Shown: positions 8,678 to 16,549, counted from the first letter of the stretch. The stretch: DNA of 38,017 nt from Nitrospinota bacterium (GCA_016207035.1 JACQQJ010000054.1:1-38017), one strand, 5' to 3'. Numbers and translations: made by a program. Notes: a model not told the origin generated them from the letters alone.

Positions 8678-8923
8678 TTAACCCAAAAACCTCTTGATTT
8701 TCATTTTCTTTCTGCCAATACCATGTGCTTCATACCAGTGTAACTCGGCATTACATATCCTTCCGTTTTCAAGACGAACTTTTCCAATACCTTTAAGCTT
8801 TCGCCAGCGACCATGACCAAATTGTTTCTGAATCCGCATTATATCTCGTATTCTTCCCCCTATGGCAATGGTTTCAATATCCTTAATTTCTCCTATTATC
8901 TCAAAATACACAGGATTTTTCAC
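8678..8923 (-). CDS. Hypothetical small cassette protein (81 aa)
   Basis: A basic protein of 81 residues with the C-terminal signature ELHWYEAHGIGRKKMKIKRF, another widespread uncharacterised family often found beside the 73-residue partner that follows it here. The start codon is GTG and the upstream AAGG abuts it, so the exact start is uncertain. With its neighbour it forms the second complete cassette, between attC-like sites C and B. The length and basic charge would suit nucleic-acid or protein binding, but this is a guess. Confidence 0.72.
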   Translation of the reverse strand: MKNPVYFEIIGEIKDIETIAIGGRIRDIMRIQKQFGHGRWRKLKGIGKVRLENGRICNAELHWYEAHGIGRKKMKIKRFLG

Positions 8924-9310
8924 CCTTATAATTTATAGTAAACGCAATTAATAAATAGGTATAAATTGTTTGCTATCCCACTAAATTGGCTATTACATGT
9001 CAACTTATTTATTTCGTTTACTATACATGCATAACGGGTCGCAACTGAGCTGAGTCCCGAAGGGACTTCAATCTCAAGCAGCGTGTTCGCCCGCCGCAGG
9101 CGTAGAACACGCTGCTCTCAGTTGCGACCCGTTCCTCCCGAACACCTATTTCAATTTACAACTTTCTATTGTTCAACATATCTAACTATCTAAAATCAAG
9201 TTTCTTATTCATTATCGACTGCGGTCTGGAGGAATGCCAAAAATCAGCCGCCGCTGGAAGCGGCAGCGACGCGGGAGTACACGCTGTAAGCGGTCGGCTG
9301 CAAACCATTG
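8924..9310. other. Non-coding part of the integron array
   Basis: It holds attC-like site C (9029-9135) and a partial second site (9238-9316). An 18-base CTGCGGTCTGGAGGAATG (9219-9236) recurs with one mismatch at 7038-7055, near the other end of the array. No gene is supported here. Confidence 0.6.
9029..9135 (-). repeat. attC-like site C
   Basis: Nearly identical to sites B and D, with compensating changes in its stems: GTCGCAACTGAG pairs with CTCAGTTGCGAC where the others have GCAGCTGAG/CTCAGCTGC. Paired substitutions show that the folded form is under selection. On the minus strand it ends with core GTTATGC (9035-9029), which pairs by wobble with ATATAAC at the end of its own cassette. 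Confidence 0.68.
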
Positions 9311-9316
9311 TTAGGC
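9238..9316 (-). repeat. Partial attC-like site after the 357-residue cassette gene
   Basis: On the minus strand GCCTAAC (9316-9310), a perfect RYYYAAC core, overlaps the TAA stop of the upstream gene and is followed by AATGGTTTGCAGCCGACCGC, a typical attC L'' half, and a GCTGCCGCTTCCAGCGGCGGC hairpin. The expected closing GTTRRRY is missing, so it looks truncated and superseded by site C. Confidence 0.6.
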
Positions 9317-10384
9317 CGTAGACTCCTCACAGTTAGTCCCGCCATATCCGAACAGCGAGATGTCAGGGACCTCATTGTATGGCTGCGCACGGAAAATGGT
9401 AGTATAGAACACTTGTTCAAGAAGATTTCGCTCTTGTTCCGAAAGCCCATCAACGAATGCCGGAGATAACACGACGTTCTCGCAATGCATCGCGATCATC
9501 TTACTGAGCACACTCCGTAGTGCTGACTGGTCCAGCGATGCGAACTGTGAAAAGAACGGCGATAGATACCCGAGATGACGCTTGTGGTAGGTGAAGACTA
9601 CCCAGGTAGCCCTCTGCGATGGTAACACATTCAGTGTCACATCTGTTACATCGCTCCTAAGATGCAAGGTATTGAGCTGATGGCCTGCGAGGTCGAATTC
9701 GGGCGCAAATGCCGAGGCTGCTGCAACAGTTGGGACCCCAGAAAGTTGGAACAGCACCGTCTTGGTGAGGTGGAAGCGCCCAGTTTGCACTTGCTGATAA
9801 AGCGATTGAAACAGCCGCTTGATTCGTCTGGTAGAAACCTTTGTCCCGAGCAAGAATGGCTTCCAATCCTTCTCAAGCATCGGAGCCAGATGGACAGTAT
9901 CAGCATTTTCCAGGTTGAGCATGCTCCGCAGGGATTCGTAGTCCTTACGGTTGCCAAGTTCTACCAGACGCTCATAGAGTTTCTGATTGTTGAGCTTCAA
10001 CCAATACTCGCGGGCGGCTGCGCGAAGTGCCAATAGAACTACCTGCCGGAGTGAGGTTGGATCGAATGGTCTTGAGTGATCGAAATCCACCTCCCGGAAG
10101 AGACTCGAGTCATGTCTAGCACAGAAGCCAGTGAATGTCGTGGCCGTGCGATAGCCAACCAGTGACAGTTGATACCCCTGGCCAGTAGTTTGAAACATAT
10201 ATACATGTCCGTCTCTGGTTAGGTGCTCCATGATGTGAGCGCTTTGAATGGAGTGAGCTTGGATTACTTTACAGGCACAGCTCTCGTCATCTGCCAAACA
10301 TTGTTGCAACGCATTGTTACGACGCCACTTAACGACCGCAGCGAAGACTCGGTTGTAGCCTACTGTTGTACGTCGAGCCTGCAT
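9311..10384 (-). CDS. Hypothetical cassette protein (357 aa), possible Cys/His N-terminal site
   Basis: A 357-residue unknown with visibly higher GC and different codon use from its AT-rich surroundings, as expected for a captured cassette. The ribosome site GAGGGA lies five bases before the ATG. Near residues 35-55 it has CACKVIQAHSIQ followed by a GHVYMF segment; the Cys-x-Cys...AHSIQ pattern is one I associate with an uncharacterised protein family found in variable loci, perhaps metal-binding. The rest appears mixed alpha/beta with no recognised domain. The stop overlaps an attC-like core. No function assigned. Confidence 0.75.
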   Translation of the reverse strand: MQARRTTVGYNRVFAAVVKWRRNNALQQCLADDESCACKVIQAHSIQSAHIMEHLTRDGHVYMFQTTGQGYQLSLVGYRTATTFTGFCARHDSSLFREVDFDHSRPFDPTSLRQVVLLALRAAAREYWLKLNNQKLYERLVELGNRKDYESLRSMLNLENADTVHLAPMLEKDWKPFLLGTKVSTRRIKRLFQSLYQQVQTGRFHLTKTVLFQLSGVPTVAAASAFAPEFDLAGHQLNTLHLRSDVTDVTLNVLPSQRATWVVFTYHKRHLGYLSPFFSQFASLDQSALRSVLSKMIAMHCENVVLSPAFVDGLSEQERNLLEQVFYTTIFRAQPYNEVPDISLFGYGGTNCEESTA

Positions 10385-10415
10385 TTTTCCCTCAAGAATG
10401 TGTTTGTGCCTATGG

Positions 10416-10524
10416 TCCTATCGGGCCGCACTTGAGCTGAGTCCCGAAGGGACTTCAGTCTCAAGCAGCGTGTTCGCCCGCCGTAGGCGTAGAACACGCT
10501 GCCCTCAGCTGCGACCCGTTAGTA
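10416..10524 (-). repeat. attC-like site D, nearest the integrase remnant
   Basis: Shares the body of sites B and C. The core on the minus strand reads GATAGGA (10422-10416), a decayed GTTAGGC; that is what the R'' GCCTAAC of the 357-residue cassette would require. The other end reads CTGCGACCCGTTAG. Between it and the intI fragment would be the position of attI, which I cannot identify. Confidence 0.62.
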
Positions 10525-10566
10525 AGAATTTATACTAATGATGCAAATAAGTCAATAAGTTATACA

Positions 10567-10713
10567 CTAAAAATCATAGAAGGAGAGTTAGGTGTTGTGC
10601 GTGCAAACCAGAGATGGAGGCTCCCTGTGGTCTTAACCGCAAAAGAAGTAAAAAGTATTTTTGACCAAATAGCGGGCATACAGCGTCTCATGGCTATGCT
10701 AAAAATGCCATGA
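10567..10713 (+). pseudogene. intI: Fragment of an integron integrase (IntI-type tyrosine recombinase)
   Basis: The frame reads EGELGVVRANQRWRLPVVLT and continues AKEVKSIFDQIAGIQRLMAML before leaving homology and stopping at TGA (10711-10713). RLPVVLT..EV......G..RLMA.LL is the strongly conserved start of the catalytic domain of IntI proteins. The next expected block, LYGSGLRLMECLRLR with the first catalytic Arg, is absent, as are the N-terminal domain and an in-frame start, so this is a relic of about 45 codons. It points away from the cassettes, exactly as intI does in an intact integron. Confidence 0.82.
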
Positions 10714-10750
10714 TGTATGCTATATTTAGGTATAGGAATTTCAATGAATG

Positions 10751-10838
10751 AACAACCCCCTCAATCCCCCTTTGATAAGGGGGACTTAATACAAAAGAGG
10801 TAGAAATTTCCCCTTAATAAATGGGTTAGGGGGTTGTT
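10751..10838. repeat. MITE-like palindromic repeat
   Basis: An 88-base element with perfect 11-base terminal inverted repeats AACAACCCCCT (10751-10761) and AGGGGGTTGTT (10828-10838), and internal CCCCCTTTGATAAGGGGG. Elements with this CCCCC..GGGGG style are dispersed in many bacterial genomes; shorter relatives appear inside cysS and queA in this window. Confidence 0.72.
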
Positions 10839-10878
10839 TAAGATATGCAATTGCTGAAGTGCTACTGCCGAAGGCAGA

Positions 10879-10960
10879 CTAAATTATATAAAAAATGCTG
10901 ATAACACTGCCAATGGTTGAAGCAAGGACTGCAAATGTAGTAAGAAGGTGAGCTGTATTA
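10879..10960 (-). pseudogene. Possible C-terminal relic of a membrane protein
   Basis: One minus-strand frame reads HNTAHLLTTFAVLASTIGSV and ISIFYII before a TAG (10881-10879), a convincing hydrophobic helix with no start codon or upstream continuation. It may be the tail of a lost membrane protein displaced by the adjoining repeat. Weak evidence. Confidence 0.3.
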
Positions 10961-11014
10961 TGATTGAATAAATTTCCATTGAAAAACCCCTTTGCTAAGT
11001 TTATAATCCACTCC

Positions 11015-11875
11015 ATGAAAAATCCTATCCTGATTGGATTAATCCAGATGTCAATGTCTTCCCATCGAGGTGAGAATGTTAAAAGAGCAGCTCAAATGAT
11101 AAAGGGTGCCTCTGAAAGGGGCGCACACATTGTTTGTCTGCCGGAGCTCTTTACAACCCTCTATTTTCCAAGGGAAGAGAAGATAGATGCATCTGGACTG
11201 GCTGAGACGATTCCAGGAAAGACAACGGATAGTTTGGCAAAGGCGGCACAAGAAAATCATGTTGTTTTAATCGGCGGCTCAATCTTTGAAAAAGAAGATG
11301 GTAAGTTTTACAACACCTCTGTTGTTTTTGATGAAAACGGCGGGATGATTGGAAAATACAGAAAAATGCACATCCCCCTTGACCCCTTCTTTTATGAAAA
11401 AGATTATTTTGAAGAGAGCAAGGACGGTTTCAAGGTTTTTCAAACTAAATACTGCAAAATTGGCGTCCTGATCTGTTACGACCAGTGGTTCCCTGAAGCT
11501 GCAAGAATCAACGCATTAATGGGTGCAGATATGATTTTCTACCCAACAGCGATAGGAGTCCCTGACGGGAATGAGGAGATTGAAGGCAATTGGCAGGAGG
11601 CATGGACTATTGTGCAGAGGGGACATGCAGTGGCAAATACTGTGGTTGTTGCATCGGTAAATAGAGTTGGGAAAGAAGGGAATATGAATTTCTTTGGAGG
11701 CTCTTTTGTTTCAGACCAGTTTGGCAAAATTTTAGCTCAAGGCGGCAACAAAGAAGAGATTATTATTGCAGAAATTGACTTGAATTTATCAAAACATATA
11801 CGGGAAGGGTGGCGTTTCTTTTATAATAGAAGGCCTGAAAGCTACAGTGAATTAATCAAAAGAGATAAAAAATGA
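11015..11875 (+). CDS. aguB: N-carbamoylputrescine amidase
   Basis: Nitrilase-superfamily amidase that hydrolyses N-carbamoylputrescine to putrescine, CO2 and ammonia, the second step of the agmatine route. The Glu-Lys-Cys triad is visible in LPELF (Glu 44), the YRKMHIP segment and ICYDQWFPEAARI. The last motif and the NxRxPxxYxxL-like tail (YNRRPESYSEL) fit AguB better than general nitrilases. I place the start at the ATG at 11015, where family homology begins; an in-frame TTG at 10964 with GAAGGTGAG upstream would add 17 residues and has the better ribosome site. It overlaps aguA by four bases (ATGA). Confidence 0.92.
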   Translation: MKNPILIGLIQMSMSSHRGENVKRAAQMIKGASERGAHIVCLPELFTTLYFPREEKIDASGLAETIPGKTTDSLAKAAQENHVVLIGGSIFEKEDGKFYNTSVVFDENGGMIGKYRKMHIPLDPFFYEKDYFEESKDGFKVFQTKYCKIGVLICYDQWFPEAARINALMGADMIFYPTAIGVPDGNEEIEGNWQEAWTIVQRGHAVANTVVVASVNRVGKEGNMNFFGGSFVSDQFGKILAQGGNKEEIIIAEIDLNLSKHIREGWRFFYNRRPESYSELIKRDKK

Positions 11876-12972
11876 ATAGACAAAAAAACTTGTCCCATTA
11901 TGTTTTTAAAAGGGATGAAACCCCTGCATCTTTGGGATTCAGGATGCCAGCTGAATGGGAAGGACATGAGGGGACATGGCTTTCGTGGCCGAAAGATCCT
12001 GTCACCTTCCCAGGAAAGGCCCGGGAAGCTGTGGAAGGGGTCTTTATCAAAGCAGTAAAAGCACTCCAGATGGGGGAGAAGGTCTTTATCTTAGCAGATA
12101 ATGAAGATAGGGAGAATTATATTAGGGACATACTGCAAACATCTGGCGTAAGTTCCAACAATATCTTCTTTCATAAAATAAAGAGTGTAGATGTCTGGAT
12201 ACGAGATTACGGGCCAACTTTTGTAAAAAATAGACAAACGAATACGGTAGCGGTTGTAAAATGGAAATTCAATGCATGGGGCGGAAAATACAAGGCATTT
12301 ATGCCTGATGATAGGGCAGGAATGGAGGTGGCAAGGCATTCTAAAGTTCAAATTTTCAAACCAGATATTGTGATGGAAGGCGGGGCAATAGAATCAAATG
12401 GAGAGGGGACTATTTTAACAACTGAACAATGTCTGTTGAACAAAAATAGGAATCCAGGATTAACAAAAACTCAAATTGAAGATTATCTGAAACACTATCT
12501 GGGGGCGCATACCATAATCTGGCTTAAAGAGGGAATTGAAGGGGATGACACTGATGGTCATGTAGATGATATTGCCAGATTCGTTGGGAAAAACAGAGTC
12601 CTTTGCGCCCTTGAAAATGACAAAAGAGACAAACATAATTATCAAGCCCTGAATCATAACTATAAACTACTGCAAAAAGCAAAAACTTCTCAAGGCGAGA
12701 AATTGGAGATAATAAAACTCCCAATGCCAGAACCCATCCTATTTCCTAAAAGACCCTTTGCAGGACCTCGCCTGCCGCTCAGTTATGCCAATTTCTATAT
12801 CGGCAACACCTGTATAATTATCCCTGTTTTTGGATGTAAAACAGATGACAAGGCATTATCCATCATGCAAGGGGTTTTTCCTGATAGGGAAATAGTCCCT
12901 GTGTATTCTCTGCCCTTTGTGTATGGTTCAGGTGCAATTCATTGCGCTACACAACAGCAGCCTAAATCGTAA
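11872..12972 (+). CDS. aguA: Agmatine deiminase
   Basis: Guanidino-group-modifying enzyme converting agmatine to N-carbamoylputrescine and ammonia; with aguB it makes putrescine from arginine-derived agmatine. Key features: EGGAIESNG, the DGHVDDIARF block with the catalytic His, and the C-terminal GSGAIHCATQQQP with nucleophile Cys 358. The length of 366 is typical. The ATG sits in the aguB stop (ATGA), so the two are translationally coupled. No arginine decarboxylase lies in the window; it should be elsewhere in the genome. Confidence 0.95.
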   Translation: MNRQKNLSHYVFKRDETPASLGFRMPAEWEGHEGTWLSWPKDPVTFPGKAREAVEGVFIKAVKALQMGEKVFILADNEDRENYIRDILQTSGVSSNNIFFHKIKSVDVWIRDYGPTFVKNRQTNTVAVVKWKFNAWGGKYKAFMPDDRAGMEVARHSKVQIFKPDIVMEGGAIESNGEGTILTTEQCLLNKNRNPGLTKTQIEDYLKHYLGAHTIIWLKEGIEGDDTDGHVDDIARFVGKNRVLCALENDKRDKHNYQALNHNYKLLQKAKTSQGEKLEIIKLPMPEPILFPKRPFAGPRLPLSYANFYIGNTCIIIPVFGCKTDDKALSIMQGVFPDREIVPVYSLPFVYGSGAIHCATQQQPKS

Positions 12973-13027
12973 TAAAGGCAAAAAATAACTTAAGAATATA
13001 ATCTGTTCCTCTGGCAATAGAGTACAT

Positions 13028-13330
13028 TTAATCTAAATCAATATCTCGAATATGCTTCTCTCCTGTATCTTCGCCTTTTTTCTTTAAAAGCTCGTCAAAC
13101 TGACGCTTTAAGATTTCGCCTTTATGTTTTTGTTCCTCCAGGGACTTTTTGAATTTTTCTTCTCTCTCGGTAGACTTCTCTTTGAGAAGCTCAATCCCCT
13201 CTTTAAGATCGGCAATCACCTTCTCTTGAGGAGATTCCACAAACTTTATAATTTTACCCATGTGTACATCAATGGTTAATTTCGCTTTACAGCATGGGCA
13301 CTCCAGATCAATTGTTTCTTTATCTATCAT
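13028..13330 (-). CDS. Small zinc-hook/coiled-coil protein, hypothetical
   Basis: About 100 residues. The N-terminus has a single CPCC knuckle (ECPCCKAKLTIDV) like half of a zinc ribbon, followed by a long charged heptad-like helix (about 36-90) and an acidic tail. A protein with one CxxC could dimerise through shared zinc. The ATG at 13330 is preferred over GTG codons 4 residues upstream because it is the only ATG. It lies 18 bases downstream of rmuC on the same strand, so it is likely its operon partner. I recognise the type, but no function is known to me. Confidence 0.7.
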   Translation of the reverse strand: MIDKETIDLECPCCKAKLTIDVHMGKIIKFVESPQEKVIADLKEGIELLKEKSTEREEKFKKSLEEQKHKGEILKRQFDELLKKKGEDTGEKHIRDIDLD

Positions 13331-13360
13331 TTTTAACACCACCCATGTTCATTATATGTT

Positions 13361-14740
13361 TCATCCGCGTATCTCAGGAATCTCTCTGATATTCGTATCA
13401 ATCTGGTTTAGTTCTGGTAGTTCCTTTTCAGGGGCAGAGGCACCAAGTTCTTTTAACCTCTGAGCCCCTGGCATAACCCTGCTTTCCCATGAGCCTATCG
13501 CAGAGTTGTAGGATTTTACAGCCTTATTCAAACCCTCGCCGATCTCTCCGATATATTCTACAAACTTACAAATTCTGTCAAACAGCTCTGTCCCTGTTTT
13601 CCAGATGCGCTTTGAATTTTCTGCAACCTGCTGCTGTTGCCAGCTATAGGCAACTGTTCTTAAGAGTGCGATAAGGGTTGTAGGGGTCGCAAGGATAACC
13701 CTGCTTGCAATCCCATCTTCAATGAGACTTCGATCCTGCTCCAGTGCCATGCTGAAAAACGATTCACCTGGCAGAAAGAGGACTACGAAATCAGGGGTTG
13801 GATTGAATTGATTCCAGTATGCCTTTGAACTTAATTGCTGCATATGGCTTTTTACTGCCTTTGCATGCTGCATGAATAACATCTTTCTATCCTCGTCCTC
13901 ATGGGTTTCAATTGCCTCCATATACGCCTTTAAAGGAACTTTTGCATCTACGATAACTGTCCTTTCACCTGGCAGTTTGACAATCAAGTCGGGTCTTTTA
14001 CGCCCCTCTTCAGATCCAACACTCGGCTGTTCTTCAAAATCACAATACTGAGACATCCCTGCAACTTCAACAACCCTTCTTAAGGTTATCTCACCCCATC
14101 TCCCCCTGACCTGCGGAGTTTTCAGTGCTGAAACAAGGGCTGTTGTCTCTTTCTGAAGCCTTTCCTGCGTTACCTTGAGATCATGGAGATATACCTTTAA
14201 TCCTCCATATGCACCGTCTGTTTTACTTTCGAGTTCCCTGATTTGATTCTCATATCTTCCCAATACCTCCTTGAGAGGCTTTATCATCTGATCAATTGCC
14301 TCCTGTCGTTTACCCAGATCTCCTCTTGCCTCTGATAGATAGTTTTCCAGTGTCTTCCTTGCCAGATCTAAGAAAGCCGCATTGTTGCTTTTGAGTGCAT
14401 CTGAAGAAAGGGCGTTGAAGGTGTCTTTTAATTTCTGTGTCGCCTCCTCTAACACTCTTTTCTGTCCCTCCAGATTTTTCTGTGCCTCCTCCAATCTGGT
14501 CTCTGCAGTAACCTTTTCAGTCTGTTCTGATTTCAATTGTTCAGATAGTTTTTTTATTTCTCCTGTCCTTTCCTGTAACTGGCTTCTCAATTCTGTAATT
14601 GTATTCTCAGCACCACGGGATTTAATCTCAATATCAGTAATTTGAGATGTAAGAGCAGCTTTTGTATGTGACCTTGCCCAGAACCAGGCAATTCCCCCAC
14701 CGACTAACAAACCTAAGATTAAATAAGATACCTCATTCAT
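13361..14740 (-). CDS. rmuC: RmuC family protein
   Basis: RmuC proteins limit DNA rearrangements at inverted repeats and carry a PD-(D/E)XK-like nuclease fold. Here an N-terminal membrane segment (about 5-22) is followed by a long coiled coil (40-200) and the RmuC domain, with GRWGEITLRRVVEVAGM and the nuclease-like block RPDLIVKLPGERTVIVDAKV. The length of 459 is usual. Such a factor is of some interest in a region as rich in palindromes as this one. It precedes the small CxxC coiled-coil gene. Confidence 0.92.
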   Translation of the reverse strand: MNEVSYLILGLLVGGGIAWFWARSHTKAALTSQITDIEIKSRGAENTITELRSQLQERTGEIKKLSEQLKSEQTEKVTAETRLEEAQKNLEGQKRVLEEATQKLKDTFNALSSDALKSNNAAFLDLARKTLENYLSEARGDLGKRQEAIDQMIKPLKEVLGRYENQIRELESKTDGAYGGLKVYLHDLKVTQERLQKETTALVSALKTPQVRGRWGEITLRRVVEVAGMSQYCDFEEQPSVGSEEGRKRPDLIVKLPGERTVIVDAKVPLKAYMEAIETHEDEDRKMLFMQHAKAVKSHMQQLSSKAYWNQFNPTPDFVVLFLPGESFFSMALEQDRSLIEDGIASRVILATPTTLIALLRTVAYSWQQQQVAENSKRIWKTGTELFDRICKFVEYIGEIGEGLNKAVKSYNSAIGSWESRVMPGAQRLKELGASAPEKELPELNQIDTNIREIPEIRG

Positions 14741-14991
14741 ATATAATAGCGATTATAAAAACTTGTATATAAAAGAATATCTCCTCAAGGTATTTATAAT
14801 GGCCAATACCCTGAACAACCCTTATTTAATGATGTTAAGGTAACGGCCGCTATAAATTTATGATGCTGCAGAATTAATTAAAGCCATATTAACACCCTGA
14901 ATATGGTCTGTCAAACTGCCTCGCAATTAGCTTGCTTTTGGGTAAATAAAAAATTATAATGAAAAAGAGTTTTATAGGAAAGGAACGATTT

Positions 14992-15243
14992 ATGTTAAAA
15001 ACGATCAATGCCATATATGAAGATGGTGTCTTTAAACCTCTTGAACCGATTTCACTGGATGAGCATGAAAAGGTTAGGCTGGAAATAAATCTTGATGAGC
15101 GTCTGCGTAAGCAATTAAAAGAATTGATAGAAAATATTTACAAAAGGACGGATAAGTATTCATCTAAAGAAATAGAAGCCAATATCACAGAAGCATACAG
15201 AGAGGTTCAAGAGATATATCGTGCCAAAAATCGTTCTGATTGA
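14992..15243 (+). CDS. DUF104/AF2212-type antitoxin
   Basis: A small antitoxin-like protein; MLKTINAIYEDGVFKPLEPI is the hallmark of the DUF104 family, which pairs with PIN-domain toxins. A helical extension follows (residues about 35-83). The ATG at 14992, preceded by AGGAACG, is chosen over an in-frame start 11 codons upstream because the family motif begins there. It overlaps the PIN gene by 23 bases, which confirms a two-gene module. It remains intact although the toxin is interrupted. Bases 14741-14991 upstream hold only a likely promoter region. Confidence 0.85.
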   Translation: MLKTINAIYEDGVFKPLEPISLDEHEKVRLEINLDERLRKQLKELIENIYKRTDKYSSKEIEANITEAYREVQEIYRAKNRSD

Positions 15244-15661
15244 TACCAATGTATGGGTATAAGCCTTTATCAATGGAAAAGGGTATCCCGCCAAAGTAAA
15301 GGAGAAATTTCTCAAGCAGGAATTTGAGGTAGTCATATCCACTCCACTTCTTAAAGAACTTTCTGATGTATTCAGACGCCCCAGAATAAAAGATCAGTAT
15401 AAAATAACCGATGAAGATATTAACCTATTTATTGAAATACTGGCAGGAACATGTCACAAGGTATATTTGACGAATGACATAAATGTATGCAGGGACCATA
15501 AGGACAACATGGTTTTAGAAACTGCTATTAAAGGTGGTGCGGGTTATCTGGTTACTCGTGATGATGATATTAAAAAAGACTCAAGACTAATAGAGGAGAT
15601 GAAAAAATACGATATTAATATCGTAAGTGTTTCAAGGTTTCTTGAGATATTGTCAGGATAA
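15221..15661 (+). pseudogene. PIN-domain toxin (VapC-like) with an in-frame stop
   Basis: From GTG at 15221 the frame reads MPKIVLIDTNVWV, then TAA (15260-15262), then AFINGKGYPAKVKEKF and on to TAA at 15661: 146 codons of a PIN ribonuclease. It contains the first acidic residue (IDTNVW), a middle Glu (LLKELSDVFRRP), and later CRDHKDNMVLETAIKGGA and VTRDDD, as in the PIN family that cleaves RNA. Relatives have Ser at the stop position, so TCA to TAA is likely. The later half alone could be translated from internal starts but would lack a catalytic Asp. Probably inactive, or a sequencing error. Confidence 0.82.
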
Positions 15662-15735
15662 CAATATCGACCTAAATTACATTTCTTTATTTTGTTAATT
15701 TCCCTCCAAATACTATGCATTAAAAATTTTCATGA

Positions 15736-15770
15736 ATCCTGAGCTTGTCCTGAACTTGTCGAAGGAAAGG
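15736..15770 (+). repeat. Dispersed repeat, CTTGTCCTGAACTTGTCGAAGG type
   Basis: Contains CCTGAGCTTGTCCTGAACTTG followed by TCGAAGG, a repeat type dispersed in many bacterial genomes. A related copy (CTTGTGCTGAACTTGTTTCAGC) lies on the minus strand near 37088-37128. The rest of 15662-15937 shows no gene. Confidence 0.6.
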
Positions 15771-15937
15771 TTTTTGAAGGTGATATCAATTCTTCAAATG
15801 CCTAAAATCCCGGAATAAGTTAGGAGTGAATTACTTCTCTCCGAAGAGCAGGGCATCAAGGTGGAATATTAAATTTTTGAGGTTTTACGGATTGTTGTTT
15901 TACTGAATTCGGCTTTGGAAGATTATGTTTTTCACTT

Positions 15938-16141
15938 TCACCCTTTCGGGATTTTAATAGTAACTATATCATCAGGTATCTTCATTCCAAGACGAAGTCC
16001 AAATTTGTTAAGAGCTTCTTTAATTTCATGTGACGATTTTCTCCCAAAATTTTTCGCTCTAAGCAATTCATTTTCGGTTCTTTGTATCAACTCACCAACT
16101 GTTTTAATTTTGAGATCCTTCAAACAACAATATGCACGCAC
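15938..16141 (-). CDS. Stand-alone RNA polymerase alpha C-terminal-domain protein
   Basis: A protein of 67 residues that is almost entirely an alpha-[23 protein letters not shown], then [22 protein letters not shown] and GLRLGMKI match the helix-hairpin-helix DNA-binding domain of RpoA, which contacts UP elements and activators. There is no N-terminal assembly domain, so it cannot be the core subunit. GTG start with TTAGGACC upstream. It follows a frameshifted gene by 15 bases on the same strand, probably one operon. It could compete with or mimic alpha-CTD, or be an adaptor; function unknown. Confidence 0.78.
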   Translation of the reverse strand: MRAYCCLKDLKIKTVGELIQRTENELLRAKNFGRKSSHEIKEALNKFGLRLGMKIPDDIVTIKIPKG

Positions 16142-16156
16142 AGCAAAAGGTCCTAA

Positions 16157-16464
16157 TTAATCAATAGACATCTTAAGAGTTTCTGAGAAATGATTAAAGT
16201 CTTTATTCAAACCCCCTAATTTTGAAAAATGATTCAATATGTTTCTAATCTGTAATAAATATTCCGTTAACTCAGTTACTTGGCTTTCTTTGTCTTTAAT
16301 CAAACCCTCTAAAAAACTTTACTGTAAGACCGTCCTTTTGATTTTGCATCTAAAGACTCAATCATACCATCAATAAGTTCTATATCCTTTTCTCTAATGG
16401 GCAAAAGATCATTTATGTCTCCTCCAGTAATCTCCAAAATTAAATTAACATAATTATCATTCAT
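16157..16464 (-). pseudogene. Frameshifted hypothetical gene upstream of the alpha-CTD gene
   Basis: From ATG at 16464 (GGAG upstream) the frame reads MNDNYVNLILEITGGDINDL and on to KGRSYSKVF, then TAG at 16311-16309. One extra T in the T6 run at this point would continue the frame as LEGLIKDKESQVTELTEYLL and on to ETLKMSID, ending at TAA 16159-16157, about 102 residues in all. Both halves look coding: helical and acidic. Either a one-base deletion, a homopolymer sequencing error, or programmed slippage. I do not recognise the protein. Confidence 0.65.
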
Positions 16465-16549
16465 TATAATTTTCTCCAGAGGGTCTAAAAAAGTTTTTTA
16501 TTTGACATATCACAACCAACTGACAACCATTGGTCGGTCTTATTTATAA

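Noticed and set aside
9646-10036. Frames of 100-124 codons on both strands inside the 357-residue cassette gene
   Set aside because: They are shadows of a GC-rich gene whose own start, stop and flanks fit a cassette.
7611-10524. CRISPR array
   Set aside because: Repeats are about 100 bases or more, few, and separated by whole genes rather than short unique spacers.
10964-11015. TTG start for aguB
   Set aside because: The upstream site is good, but homology to the family begins at the ATG at 11015; I keep it only as an alternative.
7085-15661. Alternative genetic code with TAA read as an amino acid
   Set aside because: TAA ends many intact genes here, including aguA and the cassette genes, so it is a normal stop.
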